Shown here: piece by piece, positions 10,990 to 20,987 of the stretch
Numbering within the stretch: the first letter of the stretch is position 1
How the letters are laid out: every line of letters starts with the position of its first letter
NCBI GenBank assembly: GCA_031216915.1
Contig: CM062297.1
Coordinates: 536,880,971-536,944,970, forward strand
Direction: 5' to 3'
Length of the DNA stretch: 64,000 bases
DNA from: Pictodentalium vernedei
Taxonomy: Eukaryota > Mollusca > Scaphopoda > Dentaliida > Dentaliidae
Translations under genes and position numbers: made by a program
The notes under the pieces: model-generated
The model's database searches: none
What the model saw: only the letters and a program-made list of their open reading frames with translations
What the model was told of the DNA's origin: nothing

Positions 10990-13935
10990 CGTTCATGAAT
11001 CACAATCAGATCCACCCTACAATGTTGCATACCAAATATCAAAAGATTCTGCCTGCTGGATCTGGAGAAGAAGATTTTTTAAGAAATATGCCTGAAATGC
11101 ACTAAGTTAAAATTTGGGCTCCTATACGGAGCCCAAATATAAACCCAGGGGGCAGATTTGAACAAACTTGAATCAGATCCACCCCATAATGTTGCTTACC
11201 AAATATGAAAAGATTCTGAAGCTGGATTTGGAGAAGAAGATTTTTTAAGAAATTTGCCTGAAATGCACTAAGTTCGAATTCGAGCTTCTATAGTGAGCCC
11301 AAATATGAAACTAGGAAGCCGATTTGAACAAACTTGAATCAGATCCACCCCACAATGTTGCATACCAAATATCAAAAGATTCTGCCTGCTGGATCTGGAG
11401 AAGAAGATTTTTTAATAAATTTGCCCGAAATGCACTAAGTGCGAATTCGGGCTTCTATATTAAGCCCAAATATGAATCCAGGGGGCCAATTTGAACAAAC
11501 TTGAATCAGATCCAAACCGCAATGTTGCATACCAAATATCAAAAGATTCTGCCTGCTGGATCTGGAGAAGAAGATTTTTGAAGAAATTTGCCTGAAATGC
11601 ACTAAGTGCGAATTCGGGCTTCTATATTAAGCCCAAATATGAATCCAGGGGGCCGATTTGAACAAACTTGAATCAGATCCACCCCGCAATGTTGCATACC
11701 AAATATCAAAAGATTCTGCCTGCTGGATCTGGAGAAGAAGATTTTTGAAGAAATTTGCCCGAAATGCACCAAGTTTGAATTCGAGCTTCTGTAGTGAGCC
11801 CAAATATGAATCCAGGGGGCCGATTTGAACAAACTTGAATCAGATCCACCCCGCAATGTTGCATACCAAATATCAAAAGATTCTGCCTGCTGGATCTGGA
11901 GAAGATGATTTTTTAAGAAATTTGACTGAAATGCACTAAGTTCGAATTCGAGCTTCTATAGTGAGCCCAAATATGAATCTAGGAAGCCGATTTGAACAAA
12001 CTTGAATCAGATCCACCCCACAATGTTGCATACCAAATATCAAAAGATTCTGCCTGCTGGATCTGGAGAAGATTTTTTAATAAATTTGCCCGAAATGCAC
12101 TAAGTCCGAATTCAGGCTTCTATATTAAGCCCAAATATGAATCCAGGGGGCCGATTTGAACAAACTTGAATCAGATCCACCCCGCAATGTTGCATACCAA
12201 ATATCAAAAGATTCTGCCTGCTGGATCTGGAGAAGATGATTTTTTAAGAAATTTGCCTGAAATGCACTAAGTTCGAATTCGAGCTTCTATAGTAAGCTCA
12301 AATATGAATCTAGGGAGCCGATTTAAACAAATTTGCATCAGATCCATCCCACAATGTTGCATACCAAATATCAAAAGATTCTGCCTGCTGGATCTGGAGA
12401 AGAAAATTTTTTAAGAAATTTGACTGAAATGCACTAAGTTCGAATTCGAGCTTCTATAGTGAGCCCAAATATGAATCTAGGAAGCCGATTTGAACAAACT
12501 TGAATCAGATCCACCCCACAATGTTGCATACCAAATATCAAAAGATTCTGCCTGCTGGATCTGGAGAAGAAGATTTTTTAATAAATTTGCTTGAAATGCA
12601 CTAAGTTCAAATTTGGGCTCCTATACTGAGCCCAAATATAAACCCAGGGGGCCGATTTGAACAAACTTGAATCAGATCCACCCCACAATGTTGCTTACCA
12701 AATATGAAAAGATTCTGCCTGCTGGATCTGGAGAAGAAGATTTTTTAAGAAATTTGCATGAAATGCACTAAGTTCAAATTCGAGCTTCTATAGTGAGCCC
12801 AAATATGAATCTAGGAAGCCGATTTGAACAAACTTGAATCAGATCCACCCCACAATGTTGCATACCAAATATCAAAAGATTCTGCCTGCTGGATCTGGAG
12901 AAGAAGATTTTTTAAGAAATTTGCCTAAATGCACTAAGTTCGAAATTGGGCTCCTATACTGAGCCCAAATATGAGCCCAAATATGAACCCAGGGGGCCGA
13001 TTTGAACAAACTTGAATCAGATCCACCCTACAATGTTGCATACCAAATATCAAAAGATTCTGCCTGCTGGATCTGGAGAAGAAGATTTTTTAAGAAATTT
13101 GCCTGAAATGCACTAAGTTCGAAATCGGGCTCCTATACTGAGCCCAAATATTAACCCAGGGGGCCGATTTGAACAATCTTGAATCAGATCCACCCCACAA
13201 TGTTGCTTACCAAATATGAAAAGATTCTGCCTGCTGGATCTGGAGAAGAAGATTTTTTAAGAAATTTGCCTGAAATGCACTAAGTTCGAATTCGGGCTTC
13301 TATAGTAAGCCCAAATATGTATCCAGGGGGCCGATTTGAACAAACTTGAATCAGATCTACCCCGCAACATTGCATACCAAATATCAAAAGATTCTGCCTG
13401 CTGGATCTGGAGAAGAAGATTTTTTAAGAAATTTGCCTGAAATGCACTAAATTCGAATTCGAGCTCCTATAGTGAGCCCAAATATAAATCTAGGGAGCCG
13501 ATTTGAACAAACTTGAATCAGATCCACCCTACAATGTTGCATACCAAATATCAAAAGATTCTGCCTGCTGGATCTGGAGAAGAAGATTTTCAAAGAAATT
13601 TGCCTGAAATGCAGTAAGTTCAAATTTGGGCTCCTATACTGAGCCCAAATATAAACCCAGGGGGCCGATTTGAACAAACTTGAATCAGATCCACCCCACA
13701 ATGTTGCATACCAAATATCAAAAGATTCTGCCTGCTGGATCTGGAGAAGAAGATTTTTTAAGAAATTTGCCTGAAATGCACTAAGTTCGAAATCGGGCTC
13801 CTATACTGAGCCCAAATATGAACCCAGGGAGCCGATTTGAACAAACTTGAATCAGATCCACCCTATAATGTTGCATACCAAATATCAAAAGATTCTGCCT
13901 GCTGGATCTGGAGAAGAAGATTTTTTAATGTTTTT
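10990..13935. repeat. 18-copy tandem array, ~167-bp monomer
   Basis: The landmark AATCAGATCCACCC recurs about 18 times from ~11005 to ~13851, a mean period of ~167 bp. Each monomer contains TTGCATACCAAATATCAAAAG, CTGCTGGATCTGGAGAAGA, ATGCACTAAGT and AGCCCAAATATGAA in that order. Variants such as the GGGCTCCTATACTGAGCCC and CGAGCTTCTATAGTGAGCCC types alternate, suggesting local unequal exchange. It continues as a related array at 44690-45560. Confidence 0.95.
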
Positions 13936-14650
13936 CCCATTGCCTACAGTGTTAAAAAGTGCTGACTCAGCACTTTTTCAAAGTCCCGAAACTGTACCCT
14001 ATGATAAAACCGATGGCAATTTTTTTTTACCAATCCTTTCTGTTGGTCCTAAGGAAGCTGCACACCAAATAAAAATTCTCAGTGCCGTGCAGTTTTGGAG
14101 ATATGGGCGTTTTAAATTTTTTCTATTTTTAGCTCCTGCGGTTCCCACGGGGCTGCGGGAAAAATGTTTTTTGCATAAATCAAGTACTCATGACCCAATA
14201 AGCCCTCACATAAAATTTGGTTCAAATCAGCCTCTCGGTTTGGAAAATAGAAATTTTGGGCGGGGCAAAAAATTTTGCCCCTCTCATAACAACGCCAAGT
14301 ATAGCCCCACAAACTTCTCTTGAACAAATCTGAGTCTACACCTCAAAAGGAAGCTGCACACCAAATATCAAGTCTCTGCTACTGCTGGTTCATGAGAAGA
14401 AGATTTACAAAGATTTTGGTGCCCCTTGGGGGCGTGGCACCACCCAGGAGGAGGGGCAACTTCATTTGAACAAATCTGAATTGGCATTAGGTAATAAACA
14501 TTTAGCCAACATTTGAATAAAATTGGGCTAGTGGTTTAGGAGGAGAAGTCGATAATGTAAAGTTAACGCCGGACGGACGACGCCGGACACCGGACGCCGG
14601 ACAGAAAGTGATTAGTAAAGCTCCCCTTGAGCTTCGCTCAGGTGAGCTAA

Positions 14651-15217
14651 AAATAGGAACTGTGGTGCAAATACCAGTCATTAAAATTATTATTATTTTG
14701 TATTTGCTTTTATAAATTGTAGTATCTGCGTTGCACATTGGGGGGGGGGGGGGGGGTATTTCTAAATCAATAATCAAAGACTTGTATGTCATTAAGTCGT
14801 CCTTCTAAACAATAGTAACTGGTTTCCACACAGCGGAGGGGGGGGGGGGGAAGCTGAATAAAACTCATAATTCGTATTGGTCTTTCTTTTGCATTTTGCG
14901 TTCCACATTGGGGGGGAGGGGGCTCAGTACTTTCGTGGTTAAAGTGGACAGCATTGTGGGGGTGGGCACTGGGTCAATAATCTAAACCTGTATGTCATTA
15001 ATTAGTATGAGGGGACGGGCACAGGGTCCGAGTTGGGTGGCAAAAATAACTAACGACTGAATAAAATTCACAAATATATTCTAAAACAACTGATAAAATG
15101 AAATACAAAATTCTACAATATACACGTACATACAAAAATATACAAGAATACATCCAAGAATACATAACAAGATCATACAAGAATACAAATTTTCAATACA
15201 AGAACAAATAAGTTACA
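14651..15217. repeat. Two-copy duplicated segment with G runs
   Basis: A segment reading roughly GCGTTCCACATTGGGGGG ... CAATAATC..A..CTGTATGTCATTAA occurs twice (about 14725-14800 and 14895-15000), each with a long G run; a further G run is at about 14836-14850. The remainder to 15217 is AT-rich with ACATACAAGAATAC-like low complexity. No gene is seen. Confidence 0.7.
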
Positions 15218-15583
15218 TTTCATATTACCGGTACATCAATTACGCTCATTTAAAAAACCTGCCTCAGGTCATCTTCATCGTCTGAATTAAAAATTTCAGA
15301 CATGGCAGTCTCTATGCCTGATGTACCATGACGTAAAAGTATGTAAGTAGAAATCTATGCATGTAGCATAGATGTACACCTGAATACTCGCTCTGACCGA
15401 TCGGATGGACTCCATATAGAAACTTGGAGCCACGATCAGCTTGTTATCAAGCTCAGAATATGAGTGGACGGAACGAGCCGTCTGGTTTCATATTACCGGT
15501 ACATCAATTACGCTCATTTAAAAAACCTGCCTCAGGTCATCTTCATCGTCTGAATTAAAAATTTTAGACATGGCAGTCTCTAC
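15218..15583 (-). repeat. ~96-bp direct duplication of the transposase 3' end flanking a DIRS pol fragment
   Basis: 15218-15314 repeats 15488-15583 almost exactly, covering the transposase stop region (CATTTAAAAAACCTGCCTCA). Between them, ~15315-15487 matches DIRS pol of element D (27980-28090 region; shared landmarks include GAACGAGCCGTCTGG and AGCTTGTTATC). A short retrotransposon piece thus sits between duplicated transposon ends. Confidence 0.8.
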
Positions 15584-17106
15584 AGACATGATTTTCTTGG
15601 GGTCAATAAACAGTTGACAAGCAATGTCCAGCTCCTCCTGGTTGTCAAATAGCATCTCTCCTATGTATTCAGACTGGTTGATGAATTTATCATCTGCCCC
15701 ATTCAGGTTGTTGTTTAAACCACAGACTTTGAAGGATTTTTTGATCATCTCTTTTTGCTTTTCTAGATTGCTGACAGCAAATAAAATCCAATCAACAATA
15801 TCTTGTTTGGAGGCAGGCTTTATACGTTCTTCTTCCTCGTTGATAATTTTTTTGGTCCCAGACTGGATAAATTCGGTCCATTTTCTTCTAAGATCCCCCT
15901 TCACAGGCTTGTTGATGCTGACATTGAGTGGTTGTAATTTAGATGTGCAGCCCCCTGGTATTACTGCGGAAACGGCATTGCTCTTTCTTAATTCTTTCTT
16001 AACGTTTTTTATCAGTCAGATGGCCCCTAAAGCTGTCCATTATTAATAGTGATCTCTCCTTTTTGGTGTGTTTACAATAAATTTCCTTCACACACTCTTT
16101 CATCAAATGCTCGTCCATCCAACCTTTTTCTTGAACCTTATTTATCCAGTTTTTTGGTGCTTTTAACTTGAGTTCTCTTTTACCCTTGAAAATTACCATT
16201 GGTGGTAAGACATCGCCACTCGGAGATACAGCCAGAACCAGTGTCAGATGTCGTTTTTCGGATCCTGTACTTCTGATCCTGACAGATTTCTCTCCAATCA
16301 AGTTGACAGTTTTGTTGGAATAAGGTCAAAGTAGACTGGGGTTTCATCCATATTAATTATAAACTGGTTTTCAAACTCATCTTCTGCTCTTCTATCTTTG
16401 ACAAATTCTCTAAAGCTGTCGATTTTCTGCTCTAAATCTTTTGGTAATCTTTGGGCTAAAGATGTCTTGGTATGGAGTGGAAAGTTGTGACAAGCCATGA
16501 ATTTCTTAGCCCAGCCTGTACTGGCTTTGAAATCGCTTTATTCTCATTCTTGACCATTTCTCTGGCATAGGCGCATAATGATTCAACTGATACAGGTAGC
16601 TGCAAATCTCGTTGGATTAATACCCATTCAGAGATTTTGTCATCTAAGTCGTCTCCATAGGTAACAGGTCTCCCACTCTTGGATAAATGACCTGTTGATC
16701 TGTCTCTTCCTTCTTCATCAAAATTTATCTTTTTCCAGTCACTGAGTGTCGATTTCGGTATTTTCAGTTTCAGGGTGGCTTGCCGTAGGCCAATCAACTT
16801 GATTACTTCAACTGCTTCCTTCTCCTTCATATTATAATTTTTATAGTGCCCCCTTGCGACAACTGGATGGTGATTGCTATCTTTAATGGCATCAGTTTCA
16901 ACCGTTGAAATCTCTTTGTGGTGTTTCTTTGCTGGCTGCGGTTTTGCAGCTGTTTCATCAGAATCTGTTCTCTTTCTTTTAGTTGGACGTCCGACTGGTC
17001 TCTTTTCTGAAGGCTTGTAGGGTGTCAGTTGTACTGTTGGTCTGGCTTCTTCTGCTGTTTGGTATTTTACCAGGAATTTTTTCATCTCGAGTTCTTGTGA
17101 TATCAA
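15518..17106 (-). pseudogene. pogo/Tigger-like DDE transposase, broken
   Basis: In an active element this protein would cut and paste the transposon at TA sites. From the N-terminus it has an AT-hook-like patch (PVGRPTKRKR), a psq-type helix-turn-helix (KEKEAVEVIKLIGLRQATLK then IPKSTLSDWKK), a CENP-B-type second DNA-binding region (GRPVTYGDDLDDKISEW), and a DDE core with INMDETPVYFDLIP (first acid) and LLIMDSFRGH (second acid). The third motif reads LQPLNVSINKPV, with Asn where the family usually has Asp. Reading continues only if three frameshifts are allowed, near 16525, 16306 and 16000. The acidic C-terminus (NSDDEDDLRQVF) ends at 15518. Both the frameshifts and the lost catalytic residue indicate a dead copy. 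Confidence 0.85.
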
Positions 17107-18486
17107 ATGCTGGTGATTGAATGCTGACTTCAGTATTCGCCCTGTATTTATGTATTAGCAGCACCACACGAAGATAATGCCATTTCTTTCAAGTTTACCG
17201 GCACACTTTTCCATCAATAGTGAACAGTTTCAACTGAACAAACAATTAAGCCAATATACACACCACTCAAAAATTGTTCGCACTTCATTCCCTTTGAATG
17301 GCTACATTGGTCCGTTTTGAAAACACTGAAGCCCACTCAGGTTTTTTATCAAACAGTAACAACACAAGCACATGGCTTAATTACTGTTCAACATAATTCG
17401 TGGAAACATCAAAACTTTCAAAGTACCGGTAGATCAAACGTGATTTCTTCTCAGGGATTTATTGAGAAAGTAAATAAAAACACAACAAGCAATCGGAAAT
17501 TTTTAATTCATTTGGTATGTTCATTTTATTCATTTATGCTGATGATTCAAGTCGCCGTATTGAACAGCTATTTTATCTTTCCCATTTCCGAGGTACCCCC
17601 GGTAGTTCGTGCACAATAAATTTATTAATCGGTGCAGTGTGTTTTTTCAAAATTTCCACCCACATTTGCTGTCCACATGTATTTTGGCCATTTTCGAAGT
17701 TTTCGGACGCTGGAAAATTTAATTATTTTTTGGCGTCCGAAAATTTAGATGAAATACGGTATAACATTTCAAAAGAAAATAATTTTCAAAAAAAAAAATT
17801 TTTGAAAATTTTTTTGGAAGAGCCCAAGTTCCCAATGGGAACCCTGAGCCCCAAAAAGCCTAAGTGTGGCCAAAAATTTTAATCATTTTGAAAAATTAAT
17901 GTAACACTTACGGACAATATTAATGTATCTTGCTATGAACTAAATTAAGAAGACAAGTAATCATTGTCAGAAGTAACAGTTGTCAACACAAGCAAAAGTG
18001 TCAACAACCCGGAAACATGACTCCAGGCACTAAAACAAACATGGCCCGAAATCAGTTACCAATTTAAACACTATCTGATGCAAAACAGAGGTTTCCAGAG
18101 AAGAAACTGTAGAACATTAGATGGTAGATGCAGACCAAAACGCCTAAACACCCCTAGGGTGAGGACGTAAACATGGGGAAACAACAGAAAATAATTCTGT
18201 TTCCAAGCCAAAACTCCCAAGAAATTTTAGTAATAAACATTACAAAAAAATAAGCCAAAAGCATGGGAGAATAGCTAGGGTGGAATAAAGGAAAGGGAGA
18301 GAGGAAACACTGATTAAACAAAGGAAAATTCATAGCAAGAATGACCACAATAAGGTCATGCCACGAAAATAGGTAACATGTAATAATTTCGTAAAATAAT
18401 TATAAGTTACAGCCCTGAACATTTGTTTCCACTGTTTTTTCCTCTCCACCTTCTATTTCCACCATATATCGACCATTTCTCTCATA

Positions 18487-20782
18487 ACTAGAACTATCAC
18501 TGAAGGTGATTAATACCCCCGCTTTGGGTTTTCAGAGGAATGCACTTCTGATCATGTAGGCGAAGGCCATAAGGAAATGTATACATAAAGATCATTTTTT
18601 GTTGTTGAAATTTGTATTTGCATGTGGCCTTCCACAGAACAGCACTGAATACTTAAAGAGCCCACACATATATGGTTTACATTTGGAAAAACACATTTAC
18701 AATGTGCAACATGTATTCAAAATCGGTTCATTAATGTAGGAGGAGTTGCACACACAAGAATCCCATTTGAAAACCCATAATAAATCCAAGTTAAAGGGAG
18801 ATAACCTGGTTAAAATTGTCGCAGATCAAAAATTTGGGAATATGCGTATGTTCACTTAGTTGTGATAATGTTTGAAAGGTTTCGTTAAAATTGATTGATA
18901 AATGTAGGAGGAGTTGCACGCACAAGAATTTCATGTAGAAACCCATAATAAATCTAAGTTAAAGGGAGATAACCTAGTTAAAATTGCCACAGCTCAAAAA
19001 TTTTGGAATATGCGCATGTTTACTTAGTAGTGATGATGTCTGTAAACTTTTGTCCAAATTGATTGATAAATGTAGGAGGAGTTGCGCACACAAGAATTTC
19101 ATGCAGAAACCCATATTAAATCAAAGTTCAAGAGAGATAACCTGGTTAAAATTGTCGCAGATCAAAAAGTTTGGAATATGCACATGTTCACTTAGTAGAG
19201 ATGATGTTTGAAAGGTTTCATCAAAATCGGTTCATTAATGTAGGAGGAGTTGCGCACACAAGAATTTGTTCGAACGGAAAGACATAATAAATCTAAGTCA
19301 AAGGGAGATAACCTGGTTAAAATTGTCGCAGATCAAAAATCTTGGAATATGCGCATGTTCACTTAGTAGTGATGATGTCTGAAAAGTTTTGTCCAAATTG
19401 ATTGATAAATGTAGGAGGAGTTGCACGCACAAGAATTTCATGTAGAAACCCATAATAAATCTAAGTTAAAGGGAGATAACCTAGTTAAAATTGCCACAGC
19501 TCAAAAATTTTGGAATATGCGCATGTTCACTTAGTAGTGATGATGTCTGTAAACTTTCGTCCAAATTGATTGATAAATGTAGAAGGAGTTGCGCACACAA
19601 GAATTTCATGCAGAAACCCATATTAAATCAAAGTTCAAGAGAGATAACCTGGTTAAAATTGTCGCAGATCAAAAAGTTTGGAATATGCACATGTTCACTT
19701 AGTAGAGATGATGTTTGAAAGGTTTCATCAAAATCGGTTCATTAATGTAGGAGGAGTTGCGCACACAAGAATTTGTTCGAACGGAAAGACATAATAAATC
19801 TAAGTCAAAGGGAGATAAAAGAATTTCATGTAGAAACCCATAATAAATCTAAGTTAAAGGGAGATAACCTAGTTAAAATTGCCACAGCTCAAAAATTTTG
19901 GAATATGCGCATGTTCACTTAGTAGTGATGATGTCTGTAAACTTTCGTCCAAATTGATTGATAAATGTAGGAGGAGTTGCGCACACAAGAATTTCATGCA
20001 GAAACCCATATTAAATCAAAGTTCAAGAGAGATAACCTGGTTAAAATTGTCGCAGATCAAAAAGTTTGGAATATGCACATGTTCACTTAGTAGAGATGAT
20101 GTTTGAAAGGTTTCATCAAAATCGGTTCATTAATGTAGGAGGAGTTGCGCACACAAGAATTTGTTCGAACGGAAAGACATAATAAATCTAAGTCAAAGGG
20201 AGATAACCTGGTTAAAATTGTCGCAGATCAAAAATCTTGGAATATGCGCATGTTCACTTAGTAGTGATGATGTCTGAAAAGTTTTGTCCAAATTGATTGA
20301 TAAATGTAGGAGGAGTTGCGCACACAAGAATTTCATGCAGAAACCCATATTAAATCAAAGTTCAAGAGAGATAACCAGGTTAAAATTGTCGCAGATTAAA
20401 AAGTTTGGAATATGCACATGTTCACTTAGTAGAGATGATGTTTGAAAGGTTTCATCAAAATCGGTTCATTAATGTAGGAGGAGTTGCGCACACAAGAATT
20501 TGTTCGGATGGAAAGACACAATAAATCTAAGTCAAAGGGAGAAAACCTGGTTAAAATTGTCGCAGATCAAAAATCTTGGAATGTGCGCATGTTCACTTAG
20601 TAGTGATGATGTCTGAAAAGTTTTGTCCAAATTGATTGATAAATGTAGGAGGAGTTGCGCACACAAGAATTTCATGTCCGGAAAGACGTACGGACGGACA
20701 GACGGATGGCCGGACGGACGGACGGACGTACGGACGTACAGGGCGATTCCTATATAGCCCCCACTTCTTCGAAGCGGGGGTA
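18487..20782. mobile_element. Minisatellite-bearing non-autonomous element, family iv
   Basis: The 5' end reads ACTAGAACT, palindrome ATCAC/GTGAT (18496-18510), then TACCCCCGCTT. The 3' end is a GACGGACG-type minisatellite (about 20690-20742) and a hairpin CCCCCACTTC / GAAGCGGGGG followed by TATA. The 5' TACCCCCGCTT is complementary to the 3' AAGCGGGGGTA. Element E shows the empty site (CTCATAATTATG around 35050, reverse complement), so the insertion is exact and leaves at most a 2-bp TA duplication. Confidence 0.75.
18730..20680. repeat. Tandem array, ~168-bp monomer in three-unit higher-order repeats
   Basis: The landmark TAGGAGGAGTTGC recurs at about 18737, 18905, 19073, 19241 and 19412, then on to ~20646, with a period of ~168 bp and about 12 monomers. 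Three monomer types alternate (CCAAATTGATTGATAAATG, CAAAATCGGTTCATTAATG and a GAATTTGTTCGAACGG variant). A ~507-bp triplet is repeated nearly identically at 18984, 19491 and 19879; the last step is shortened to 388 bp by an internal deletion. Identical 75-codon ORFs in each triplet are a by-product. Confidence 0.93.
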
Positions 20783-20987
20783 TAATTATGCATCTGGCAT
20801 CCTTAAAACTGAGATTTACAAGCACAAATAACAGTGAAGTGTAACTCTATTGAGGGCCAAACAAAGAATGACTTTTGGCGGCAGTATCGAGACCTCCTTG
20901 ACACTGCGCATGCTCAGGGGAGTAAAAGTATGGAGGACCATATAGGACATGTAATTTTCGGTTTTAGATCCAAATTTTGGGGATTGT

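Larger units (their letters stand above)
9566..14650 (+). mobile_element. Minisatellite-bearing non-autonomous element, family i
   Basis: The 5' end is ACAAG plus the palindrome AGGCCCCACATGGCCT (9571-9586), then CGCTCACCTGA. The 3' end is a GACGGACG-like minisatellite (about 14566-14605) and a hairpin AGCTCCCCTTGAGC / GCTCAGGTGAGCT (14619-14648) followed by AAAA. The 5' motif GCTCACCTGA is complementary to the 3' TCAGGTGAGC. Between them lie MITE-like debris, a GT microsatellite and an 18-unit array. The stretch after the array (13930-14600) has a close counterpart at 45550-46200. No protein is encoded. Whether 9566 and 14650 bound one single insertion is inferred. Confidence 0.65.
15218..17759 (-). 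mobile_element. pogo/Tigger-family DNA transposon, inactive
   Basis: It encodes a minus-strand transposase of the pogo/Tigger type (15518-17106). The likely right terminus is near 17759: the reverse complement starts CCGTATTTCATCTAAATTTT and is followed outside by TA, the usual target dinucleotide of this superfamily, and then by DIRS sequence. An inverted pair TTTTCGGACGC / GCGTCCGAAAA lies just inside (about 17699-17740). I could not find a matching left terminal repeat, so the left limit is approximate, and the 3' flank carries a duplication with a DIRS fragment. Confidence 0.75.
17760..20987 (-). mobile_element. DIRS fossil B, 5' leader and inverted repeat only
   Basis: Sequence at 17762-18486 and 20783-20987 matches the untranslated leader and 5' inverted repeat of elements A, D and E: the AAGCCTAAGTGTGG segment, the 'ggaaacatgactccaggcac' stretch, and the CTGCGCATGCTCAG palindrome near 20904. 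Coding parts are absent. The copy is interrupted by a minisatellite element (18487-20782). Its inverted repeat stops where fossil C begins. Confidence 0.7.

Noticed and set aside
11602-13701. 84-codon minus-strand ORFs with recurring LIQVCSNRPPGFIFGL-like peptides
   Set aside because: They follow the 167-bp monomer and recur with it. They are open by chance in the repeat and have no conserved domain or codon signal.
10990-13935. CRISPR-like regular repetition
   Set aside because: There are no short conserved repeats separated by unique spacers. The whole 167-bp unit is repeated, and the genome is animal.
17317-17882. 100- and 121-codon plus-strand ORFs right of the Tigger transposase
   Set aside because: They cross the transposon terminus into DIRS leader sequence and have no recognisable domain.
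18984-20106. Three near-identical 75-codon ORFs (CSLSSDDVCKLSSKLIDKC)
   Set aside because: Exact by-products of the higher-order tandem repeat. Sequence identity reflects array homogenisation, not protein constraint.
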